DNA from: Plasmodium malariae
Taxonomy: Eukaryota > Apicomplexa > Aconoidasida > Haemosporida > Plasmodiidae
NCBI RefSeq assembly: GCF_900090045.1
Contig: NC_041780.1
Span: 796,001-860,000, forward strand
DNA length: 64,000 bases
Reading direction: 5' to 3'
Position 1 is the first letter of the stretch. The number at the start of each line of letters is the position of its first letter. The position numbers and the translations under genes are program-made. The notes below the pieces were generated by a model. It ran no database searches. It saw nothing but the letters and a program-made list of their open reading frames with translations, and was not told where the DNA came from. This document shows, piece by piece, positions 51,837 through 63,205 of the stretch.

Positions 51837-54800
51837 TATGTTTACTTCTGTAATGATTAATTTAATATATATAGTTTTATCTTTAGTGTAATACTTATCT
51901 ACGATTACAATAACTATTTATATTTTATAAATACAACTATATATGCCAGTATTTTTATCGAGAAGTAGTAAAAAATTATGTTCTTAGTTCTTTTGATAAT
52001 TTGAATTTTTCACTGTTTAAATATTATTAAATTTATATTTTAAGGAATGACTTCAGCTTAACTAAATAATTTGTTTATATATATACATCTTTCTGTTAAA
52101 ATAAGTTACATGAATAATATATATATATGTATAAACATACGTTAATATTAATATATAATTGAATTATTCATGTAATTTCATTGGAGTATGTTAATTTATA
52201 ATTCACTAAAATGTTTTTCTGTATGTTTTTTATCTGATTTTAATGTAAAATGATTATTTGTTTAGATTATGAAGAAAATGTATTATTATTGTTATGTTAA
52301 CAATAAATGTGTCTTTTTTGAAAGCATTATATATATATATAAATAATTATTGTTACAGTAGTACGTATGTATATTTTTTTTACCAAAACAAAATGTTAAT
52401 AATTATTCTATAAAATATATTTTGTACGAAATATTTTATAAAAGGTACTAATTATATAAATACTTTTAACTAAATTTTTTATGCAGTCTAATTGTGAAAT
52501 TATAAATATATAATGAAATAATGTACTTCATAAATAAGGATTATTTATAACTGCTTAAAAACCATGTGATTCTAAATCATTATAATTAAGTGAAGTTTTT
52601 GAACCAACCGTTATATTATTCTTTTATCTTATTATAATGCTTACTCAGAGATTCGTAAATTACTAGAATATTTATTATGTTGAAAATTTATATATAGGTA
52701 ATCTATATATTTTATTTATTTTTTATATCATTAAAAAATTAAATTAATGAAAATAACTAATATATTATTAGCATATAATTTATTGTACCGTTTTCTAAAT
52801 ATCTTTTATATGGGATTAGATAATGGAAAGCTTATACATCATTTCTTAATAGGAGCCACGCTATTATTTTCGTATTCCCCTAATAATTACATTAAATATA
52901 ATGAATACTTTAATTCTTGGATTTTGACATAATTATTAAATTTAAAACAGTGAATGACTTATTTTATTAATAATTTATATTATCTGTTTTGTTTTTTTAT
53001 ACAAGTTTTTTCTAATTTTTTTATTATGTTTTTTTGGATGTATTACTTTATAACCTCATTATAATTGTAGTTGGGCACTTACTTTATTATCTACTATGCA
53101 AAGATATTATCTAATACGCATTATGAGAATTATTTAAGTGTTATTATGAATTCATCTATATTTAATATTTAATTTTTTATTAATTTTTATAAATATACTA
53201 AATTTTTATATTTACTCATAATATATATTCAATAAACTAGCTAAATTATAACTATATTGAGGTGTTTTCCTTAGGATGCTTTAATTTTTGTTTATTTTAT
53301 AATGTACCTATTGAGAAAATTGTTATAATAATATATAAATATATTTTAACTGTAACTAATATTTGATAAATATTTATTGAAATATTTACGGATGTCTATT
53401 ATTGCCTACACATTTCCTGTATAGTATTGAAAGTTAAATATCTTAAGGATATCCTAGAAAATGAATAACTAATAAAATTTATCCTCTATGTTTATATATA
53501 TATATATATATACATATACAAATTATTTTATTTTAAGATAGCTAATAATTACAATATGCGAGATTTATTATTCTGATTAAATTGTGTAAAAATATATATA
53601 AAACGTCTAATGAGGAACTCAAAATTGCATAATATGTAATAAAATAAGATAAAAAAAATATTTTTTTGATGCAGGATTAGAATAAATATATGAACATATT
53701 CACTTTAGGGTTTTATATCTTTCACTTGTAATTGTATTTTATTTGTTTATCCGTTCAACTAATAAAAAGAATGTGCACATAATTTTATATGCACTTTCAA
53801 TGAATTATCTAATGGAAATTTAACCGTAAATATTGCATATGATTATTCTAAAAATATTAATGTATACACGAAAGATGTTTATTTAAACCCATAATATATG
53901 TAAAAATGAGGAAGGAACTGATTTATGGGGTAAATGAGTTACTTTAATAAATTAACATAAATTCATTAATATAATTTTTAAATGAAACACTTTTTCATAT
54001 TAAAGTAATGAATTCATTTCATTATTCACTAATTATTTATTTTTCTAATAAAAACGTTTAATTCATTAAAAAAATTCTCTTGCGTGTTCATTTATTCCTT
54101 TATACCGTGATTTGTAAATAGTGAATTGATAATATAACCATGAAATTTTGTTTGCGTAATATATAAAACTATAATTGTAAGAATTATCTATTGTGATGTT
54201 TACTAGTAATTGAAAGGATAAGTTAACTATGAAAATAATTTTGTTTATATTTTAATAATTTTTAAAGATTAAGGCCACATTGAAATTTCATTAATATACA
54301 ATTTATGTTTCATATTAAATATTCCATTACATCTAAAATGTATATATATATATATATATATGTATATATCTTTTATATTTTTTAAAATTATATATTATCA
54401 ATAATCTATCACGTATCTTATAAAAAATATTATATTTTTTCATATGTAAATATAACTGTTATTATACATGTTATCTAAAAATATATTGTAACTTGTTTCA
54501 TGTTATGTATAACTAAATATATGAACATAAACTAAATTCAAACTTAAACTTTAGATATTAAAAATGGATAATGATTTCTTTCAATATCTTATTTTTCAAC
54601 AAAAAAGATCACCAGTAATAATATATCATATATGATAAAAACATATATAGATTTTCATAGATACATTAAATTTGGTAATGCTATAAAGGTATCGCCTTAT
54701 TGATATAATGTATTACACTTTAGTATATGAAATATATAATTTTATAATTAAGGATACGTATGTCTTTTTAAATGTATTTCAAAAATATAACAATGATCAA

Positions 54801-56925
54801 ACAAAAAAAGAAAATATTCTTATAATGTTTTAATCAAACTTACTTCCATTTAAAAGATACAAGAAAATATGTAGAAAATTTTTTAACTTGAATAATAATT
54901 TGGTGAATATAATTTATTGAATAAAAAATTCCTAAATTAATAAATAAAATTAAGTGGGTATTGTAAATAATATTATGTATATAATAATAATTATATGATA
55001 ATAAATTTTTAAAAGTATTATTTACAAAATTCAAATAACGCTTATTCTGTGAGAAAAAATAAATAATCATATATATTAATTTAGGGAAAACATATAACTC
55101 TCAAAATAACTAAAATATTTCATTAAAATTAGGTTTTTTTCATTGTAATATTATTAGTTATTTCTTTAAGATTTCATAAACAACAAAAATAATCCTAACA
55201 CAATAATTAAATCCTCTGTTTAAATATAATGTAAATGAAAATTATGTTATAAAATCCTTTAAAAAAATATATATTATTTTTTTTTAGTCATGGTGAAATT
55301 AAGCATTAAAAATTTACTTTTTTATTTATTCAAAGCAGTATTATTTAGAAATCATGAATTTATATACATTCATAATTTGTTATAAATAAATTGTAAAAAT
55401 GTGAACAAAATAAAACAGTATATTTATAGAGCAGAAACAAAATAATTATGAATAAATAACATAAGTAATAAAAAAAAAGATATAATATATTTCTTTTATG
55501 TTATTCATAATAATGAATGAAAAGAAAAATCATATATATATATGTATAACTTTTAATAATTTTTTCATATGTAATATTTTTATTATAACATGATAATCGC
55601 TTTATGCTTAAGTTACGACATTTTATATATTAAAATTTTTAAAATTTATTATATCAATAACTTATATCCAGAATGATAAGAAAATATTTGTTAATATTTT
55701 TTTATGTTATTGATATAATAAATTACATTGTATTTCATTTACCATTAGAAATAAGAGAAACCATAGGAAATATTATAGAACAAATATATAATTGTGCTAC
55801 ATAATAGTATTATTTTTTAGAATTGCTTTAGCATATATGAAAAATTAAATAGATTTTAAGAATATATTTTCCAAATTTAATATATAGAATTGAGTTATAT
55901 TAATTACTTTTAGTGATATTGGAAATATGTTCACTATGGTAGGTATAAAAATATTATTTTATTTATCAATTTAAGAAGTTAACATTTTTCAGTTTTTCTT
56001 AAGAAAAGATTTACTAAAAATAATAATCTTCTTTGTTTAATTATATGTAATTGCAGATATAGCAAAAGTTATACTATGGAAATTATGTCATGTAAAAAAA
56101 AATAAAATCTTGACTTACAAGTTAAAAAAGAAACATTAGCTGAAGGAAATAATTTTTAATATCATTTTATAGTATATATATATAATAATTGTATTATAAA
56201 TAATATAAATATATCATAAGCAATATTTTCTATCAGATTATAAGCCTTTTATTTTTTATGTTATATTAGTGGTTTTTGTTAGAATTATCTATCATTTACT
56301 TATTTTTAAATTTTGTAATATATATTTTTTTGTAAAGATTGTTACACTTATATGCGTTATTGTTCATCCAACAAAAGAACAAAGGATATTTCTTTTGTTG
56401 AAATAATTTAGTTTTTTTGTTTGAATATTCATTTAAATATTAACAAAATTTCATAATTGTATTATGTATCTATAATTAGCCTTATGCAAACAATTAAAAG
56501 TACAAAATTGCCTAAAAAATGTATATCATTATGCATTATAATTTTTAACTTAGCATATTTCGCATGAAATTTTATCTTAAAGTAAATGTGATAATAATGA
56601 TTCAATATGTATATAAAATGAAATTGTTCCATACTTTATTTCTTTTTTTTTATTATATACTGTTAAATTGTATTAAGTTAAATTTGTTTCTGTTTTATTA
56701 AAAAAATTAATGTAATAAAAATTAAATAATTTCATTTTATACAATGAAATATATTAGGTGTTATTTTCCCATAAAAATATATTAACGGACATAAATATTT
56801 ATAAAAAAAAAAAATTCTTCATTTTAAAATATATTGTCATTTTTTATATAGAAAAATTTTTATATGTATAGTTTTAATTAATTCAGATTGTATATATCTA
56901 GTAATGTTAAAAGAAAATTATAAAA
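51837..56925. other. A+T-rich intergenic region between fam-m-like gene and PIR gene
   Basis: The ATGTGTCTT motif occurs at 52307, 471 nt after the stop. A block at about 52700-52750 matches one near 26220-26275. Short open stretches at 52747-52932 (plus) and 54840-55070 (minus) have no recognisable family or splice layout. (TA)n runs occur near 53495-53512 and 54341-54362. The last 300 nt are the upstream region of the PIR gene and do not contain the fam-type block. Confidence 0.55.
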
Positions 56926-58809
56926 ATGGATGAAGAAGTTTATGTATGTTTTCAATATTCATAGAAAAAAAATAATTTATAGTATTTTATTTAAATATCA
57001 TTCTTCATAAATAAAAATATGAGTAAATTTATTCTTTATAAAAAATAATTAAGGATTTATATAATTCATTTTATTTATACAATTTTCAGAATGAAATTTT
57101 GGCAGCGATACCTTCAAATAAGATATACGAAGAATTTAAGTCTGAGGTCGATGAGGAAAATAATGAAATAAGTTGTGATATATTTAATTCAATAAAAAGC
57201 AAGTACAAAGATAAGTGTGTTAAACTTTGTAAAAATGTTGCAAGAAACTTTAAATATTTATATGAAAGAGGTAAACCAGAAAACTATGATTACCGTTGTT
57301 CGCATTATAAATTCTGGGTATATAAAGAAATAGAGAAAATGTTTGAAAAAAATTCAGCGGGTGATGATGTTAAAGATGTTATAACTCAATTTCTTAATCT
57401 GCAAACTTCTCTTACTGGAACTTATGGGTTATATAATTGTAATTATATATTTTTAAAAAAAAATTTAGAAGAATTGGATAATAAAAATAAAGAAAAATAT
57501 TTGTATGAGTATTTTACGAATTACGATAGTATTAAAAGTAAGGATATATGCATCAAAGTTGACGTGAAAAAATACAAAAAATATATTAATTTTATTAGTT
57601 CTCTATATAAAAATAAGAAAGAGAACTGTTGTTGGAATGAAAAGTCAGTTTGTCCGCATTATTTTCTGAAATGTGGTGAAGAGTTTAATCCAAGTAAATT
57701 ATTATCTGTATTAGAGTCCGACAATGGTGATAGTTGTAATAGATTAGAAAGTTTTAAAGAAACTATAAGTATTAAAAAAAAACTAGATTCTAATATTTTA
57801 GAACGAGCTTTTTTGAATTCAATTCTTCTTACTGATTGTCCTATTAATAATAATAGTACTATTTTACGATGTGGCTTCATCCGAGCATCTTCTGTGAGAT
57901 CTAGCAGCGGAAATGCAGTTGAAAACAATGAACAGAGAACGAATGCAGTAAGTTCATCTTCAGGAATTCGCATGATAAAAGCTAATGCGGATTCATCAAA
58001 AGTTCTAAGTGAAAGAATTATAAAGCAATTTGCTACTAGTGTTTCAGAAGAAAAACATAAAATGTCATCTGTTGAAAATCCAGGTAATGAATTTAGATGG
58101 AATTTTGCAAAAGGGACACTGAATTGTCCACCTAAGAGACCAGAAGAGGATAAATATGGAATGTGTGAATATATTGAAGAATTGGTTGAAGATGGTTTTT
58201 TTGAAAAAACAGAAGATTCTAAGGGTTACAAATATAAGAGAGGCCCGTTATGGAACCACAAATACTTAGTAAATGTAGCTAGAAATAAAAGACAAGAAAA
58301 ATTAAGGAAAAGTACTCCATTAAAATTAAATTATTCAGGACGTTTACAAGCTATAATCCATAATAAAGGAGAGGTATCTTATGCTTCAAAGTCAAAAGGA
58401 AAAGCAGTTCCAGAAAAGGATATAGAATATAATGTATTACGGAACACTTTTTCCCGTATTTCCATTGTAGGTGCTTTGGTATTGGGAATAATTTTTGTCT
58501 TTTTCCTTTATTTTAAAGTAAATAATAAGTTTCATTTTTTATTATAAATATATTATAAGTTTTTATTAATAAAAAATTTATTTTTAAATGTTTTAATTTT
58601 AATATTATAATATTATGTTGGTTTTACACATTTGATTTGTTTATTAGTTTACTCCCTTTGGGTCATATGTAGGTAAAATTAAAAAAAGGAAAAAAAGATA
58701 TAGAACTAATTTAGCTCAATTAAATAGGCAAAGAATACCAAGGAGATTCATAAAACGTACTTATAGAAATTCTGACAGGAGGAGATTTAGTGTAGTAAAT
58801 ATAGAATAA
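56926..58809 (+). CDS. PIR superfamily protein, intact, three exons
   Basis: Exon 1 (56926-56943) encodes only MDEEVY and ends at a GTATGT donor; intron 1 is 146 nt. Exon 2 (57090-58517) continues NEILAAIPSNKIYEEFKSE and adds 476 residues. Intron 2 (130 nt) separates it from exon 3 (58648-58809), 53 residues starting FTPFGSYVGKIKKRKKRYR and ending RRFSVVNIE. All junctions are phase 0; total 535 residues. This three-exon pattern with a tiny first exon, cysteine-rich ectodomain, membrane span just before intron 2 (about 463-481) and basic cytoplasmic exon is that of PIR genes. No signal peptide, as usual for PIR. Cysteines cluster in the first 250 residues; a serine/asparagine-rich stretch (SSVRSSSGNAVENNEQ) follows, then a basic pre-membrane region. 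PIR proteins are variant proteins exported to the infected red cell; their roles are mostly unknown. Longer than typical PIRs of about 300 residues. Confidence 0.9.
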
Positions 58810-61800
58810 AGAACTTTATTCCATTAGTATTATGTAGATTATCAAATTATTTATTTAAAGATATTAAAAAACTTAGCAAAGTGAGATAAATATATATTTT
58901 TATTTAATAGCCATATTTAAAAAAAGCAAACAAAAAGGAGATATAGTTAAAATATATTATTTTTTATTTTTAACTTTTTATATTTCTTTGTATGAATTTC
59001 TTTGTATACGTCTTAGTAATATTGTTAATTGCATTTTTTTATGGTAATAATTTTTTTTTTTAAATTACTATAACTTTGGAACACTATATTATTATATCTT
59101 ATACCTAAAAAAATATATTTGATTTTGACATTTGGTTATAATTAAAGGCTCAATACACCATACGTTGCAGTAATATATTGGTAGGATAGTTTTATTTATT
59201 TTAATTTTATTCATGATATAGTATAATGTGTTTATTTAGTGATATGTTAAAGCTTCATATATAAGAAATATATTATGTTAAATTTAATATAAAAATAAAT
59301 CTGAATTCATAGATATAATGAATTAATTTAGAAAAAATTAATTGAGAAATAAAATAGTAGATTTATGAACTTCTCAAAATGTAATCTTGATATTACTAAA
59401 AATATAATAATTCCAAGATTAGTTCATTTTTATAAAAAGATAACAATATAAAATTAAAATTAATGATTATGTTATCCTTGTACAAATGTTTTAAATTTCA
59501 TATAATATTCATATATTCTTATTTTATCTTATTTTATCCTATTTTTTTGGATAAAATAAAATTGCTCCGGGCGAACACTGCTTTTGTGTATGTAAGATGA
59601 AGTTAATGAATAATAGGAACTCTATGCCATATAACACTTTTACTAAATATATACTTAAAGTTAAATACTAAAGCTGTTAATTAATGGTTTTATTAATATA
59701 CATCATTTATTGGTGGAATATACTATAAATATAAATTGCAAAGTGAATTAAAAAAAGTTCATTATTGAAAATATTATAAGAATTATTTGTATCAAAAAAA
59801 AAAAAAAAAAACAGTAGGACATATTTAGAATTATATATAGAAATTAAATTTTGTTCTTAAAAAATTATATATTTTACTGTTTTTAGGTAACATAATTATA
59901 GATAAATTTTTAAATGTTGTTCTATCAGAAATTATTATATAAATGAATTTTTATTATTTAAACAAACAATATTAAAAAAAAATTTAACTTTATAATAATA
60001 AAAAATTTATATATAACATAAAAAGAAAGCGCTTATAAAAAAATTTAATGAAAAAATTTAAAAGATATAATATGTATTCAATTTAGTATCAAATTCATGA
60101 AAAAAATAAAATTTTGTTTGTCAATGATATATATAAAAATTTTCACACATTTAATTAACTAATATAAATCATGTAATTTTGTTAATATATATATTGCGTA
60201 TATATTTTTAAGTATTTTAAAATGAATAATTAAATTTCATTACTTTATTACACAATTTTTTAATATTTTTTTTTTTGTCTTTTGTAAATTTTAATTTAAT
60301 AATTTATTATATTTTATATAATATGTTTTTTATAAAATTTGTTTATTAAATTATTCTTAGTTAGAATACAATACTACACGATTTATGAATCATTTTAAAT
60401 GAGATTTTTTAACTATAGTTCATAATAATGTTCCTCGTGATTATATTTATTATCTGCATTAAAATTTGTAAATATGTACAATATATTTTATACTTGAAAA
60501 AAATATGTATACATATTATATGAAATGTATTTATGAATAAAAAAAATTTTTTTATAATTAATAAAAAAAAATATTTAGTAGTTTATTTTTGTTTCCTAAT
60601 TCACTTGTTATATAGTTAAGAATTGATAAATAAATTATGCATTCTAATTAAAAGTTAAATTTCAATGTATGGGGAATGAAAATATGAAAAAACAAAAATA
60701 ACACTACATTACTGCAATTGACAGTCATATATAAATTATATTTTTTTTGCAAAATCATATATATAAAGTGTTACAATAATTTGTATTTTTCTATTGTAAT
60801 TTAAACTTTATATTAAAGATTATCTACAAGTACTATAATTATTAAGGAAATGTATGTTTTTAATTTTGATACATAATTAATAATTCACATATATAAAAAT
60901 TCTAAATATTTCATTTTACTTCCTAGTATGATTTATTATTATAATATTTTATCTAAAAAAAAGAATTGATATTTTTAATATATTAAAAACATGTTAATAT
61001 AAATAGGAAAAAGATACATCAAGAATATATCTATTTATAAGATAGTGAATGTTAAATATATAAAATGTATGGGGATTAATATTTTATGTTTTTCATATAA
61101 TTGAATGTAACTGAATTATTTTAGAAATATTTATATTAACTTTATACCTCGCTAATATTACTTATTTTATAACATTCATTATAGTAATTATATTTTAATT
61201 ATAGAAATTTTTATATAGTTTTTCTTATAAAAAATGCTATTGTTGTTTCATTAAAGAACTATTTATTTAGTTATTTATTTTCATATAATTATAAAATTTT
61301 TAGAGTAAAATAATATTAAATGGCCATGTATTAAAAAAAATTTACTTAATTTCATTTATATATAATAAAAGTTACTCTCATGTAGAGATATATATACTAC
61401 ATTACAAAACATAAAAAAATACAATTATAATTTGTTTTTTATAAGAATATTAAACTTTAAAATAACATATTAATGATGATATATCACGGTTTTTGTTTGT
61501 TATTATATTAATATTTTTCAATATATATATTTTATTAAAATAAAAAAAGTTTTATTTAAAAATATTTATCTAGTAATAAATGTATATTTTATGAATAATT
61601 AAAATTATAACTTTCATAAGTTGTATTACTAAAATTAAAAAACATCCTTAGTTTACCTATAAAAGTGCATATTTTTTCACATATCACATATCATGCGACA
61701 AGTTAGATTTTTATAAATATATTATATAATATAGAATATTTCAAATATCTACACTTTAAATAATGTAATTATTTAAGTGATATAAAAAAAAGCGTTGTAA

Positions 61801-62071
61801 AATATATTTTTTTTTCCAGCATCATTATTATTATGATATAGTTATAATATTTTATCATCAGAAAGCATTTTTTCCATAATTTAATATTGAAAATAACGGA
61901 ATTATTAATAAAAAAAATCAATAAAATTGTTCATTTTTTTTTAATATAAAGAATATAATATCTATATTTCATATAATATACATGCTCTATGAACGCAATA
62001 TATAATCATATTAAGAAACCGTATATATATATTTTTTTTAATTGTAATAAATTTAAAATTATGTAATTGCT
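58810..62071. other. A+T-rich intergenic region with one strong hairpin
   Basis: No gene recognised. A perfect 11-bp inverted repeat at 59529-59559 is followed by a small G+C-rich patch (59566-59581). An A(18)-class homopolymer lies near 59795-59812. The right end contains distal upstream elements of the next fam-type gene (TTTTTTCACATATCACATA near 61672). Confidence 0.6.
59529..59559. other. Perfect 11-bp inverted repeat (hairpin)
   Basis: Arms TTATTTTATCC and GGATAAAATAA are exact reverse complements separated by nine bases (TATTTTTTT). The next 25 bases contain CTCCGGGCGAACACTGC, unusually G+C-rich for this window. It lies 720 nt after the PIR gene stop, too far to be its obvious terminator; role unknown. 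Confidence 0.8.
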
Positions 62072-62165
62072 TTATTATATTAAATTAGATATTTATGAAA
62101 AAAGTAAAATTATATTATTTTCATTAATGTTAGTTTCTTGTGAATACCCTTTATATATAAATAAC
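62072..62165 (+). promoter_or_regulatory. Conserved fam-type upstream block, seventh copy
   Basis: TTATATTAAATTAGATATTT, TATGAAAAAAGTAAAATTAT and TTCATTAATGTTAGTTTCTT about 280 nt before the ATG at 62354. The proximal element GCATACTTTATCATTAAATG lies at 62276, about 78 nt before the ATG, and nearly repeats the one at 31998. Confidence 0.5.
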
Positions 62166-62353
62166 ATAATTCATTTTTAAAGATATTCTACATCAGTGTT
62201 TTAAAATGAATTATAGATATAACTATTTTATTTAATTCACATAAAAATGTAGAATATTTTACAAAATAAATAAAGCATACTTTATCATTAAATGTACATT
62301 ATATAATTGTTAATTTTTACATATTAAATACGTTTAAATTTTAAGGATCTATA

Positions 62354-63205
62354 TAATGGAACAAAAATTAAGTTACCGCTTTTTAATAGGATTTGTTCGT
62401 TTATAGTTTTAACTTGGATATATCATTTTAATTGTGATATGGTTTGACGATTTTATTTAGATATATTTATATAATTCATTTTATTTTATTTTATTTTTTT
62501 ATTAATACTTGATTCACTGTAAAACTATTTATTCTATTGATAATTGAATATTTGTTTTTTTAGATTACCTTTAATAAATATTTGGATAGAAAAAACAATA
62601 TTGATGAAACATTAGGTAAAAGGACTTGTCGATTATTAGCAATATATAAGCATGAAAAGGATACAAATATTACATGGCTAAAAAAAGATATACAATCTAT
62701 AGATAAATACGCAAAACAGTGTACTCCTAATAATTCTACATTAAAAAAAGGAAAAATTAAAGAAACAAATCAATGCACATTAAATAATGCAGTAGGCTAT
62801 AAACATACAAGAAAAAGTAAATCTGATTTATACAATAGAGAACATTCCTATTTTGAAAAAAGAGTGTTAGACAAAATATACTATAAAAATAAAGTTAGGA
62901 ATTTTATGAATTATGATTTTATGTTTTTAAACAATGATATAAAAGTAAACAAATGTGTTATATGTGCTGCTACTAGCTGCTTTTTAATAATTGGAATAAT
63001 AGGAGCTGCTTTATTACTATTTTACCTTGATAAGCTAGCATATGATTTTACATTAAATTGGATTAATGGAATGTATATATTATGTTTGATATTCGTGCTT
63101 ATAGCTATTATAATAATGATTTGTCTCCACAAAGAAATTGTAAAGTATAAAAAGATAAAACATATAAAGAGTAAATTGCATAATACGGAATATCCTACTC
63201 TCTGA
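62354..63205 (+). pseudogene. fam-l/fam-m-type exported protein with a one-base deletion in the signal exon
   Basis: Exon 1 starts ATGGAACAAAAATTAAG at 62354. Sister genes have six A before TTAAG; here there are five, so the frame shifts after MEQK and would stop at TAG near 62402. In the shifted frame the remaining signal exon is normal (KLPLFNRICSFIVLTWIYHF, ending CDM at 62441, donor GTTTGA), and no upstream ATG opens that frame. The 122-nt intron ends TTTTTTAG. Exon 2 (62564-63205) is fully intact, 213 residues in phase 0: ITFNKYLDRKNNIDETLGKR, then TCRLLAIYKHEKD with the export-type motif, a middle with YKHTRKSKSDLYNREHSYFE, two membrane spans and the tail KEIVKYKKIKHIKSKLHN. One base thus decides whether the gene works; a sequencing error in a homopolymer is a real alternative. 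Same subtype as 24.5 and 32.1 kb. Confidence 0.75.

Noticed and set aside
52747..52932. Plus-strand open frame of 61 codons (LIHHFLIGATLLFSYSPNN)
   Set aside because: Composition is slightly better than chance, but there is no homologue I recognise, no splice partner, and it is not open at the related block near 26.3 kb.
57659..57973. Minus-strand open frame of 104 codons within the PIR gene
   Set aside because: Antisense shadow of PIR exon 2.
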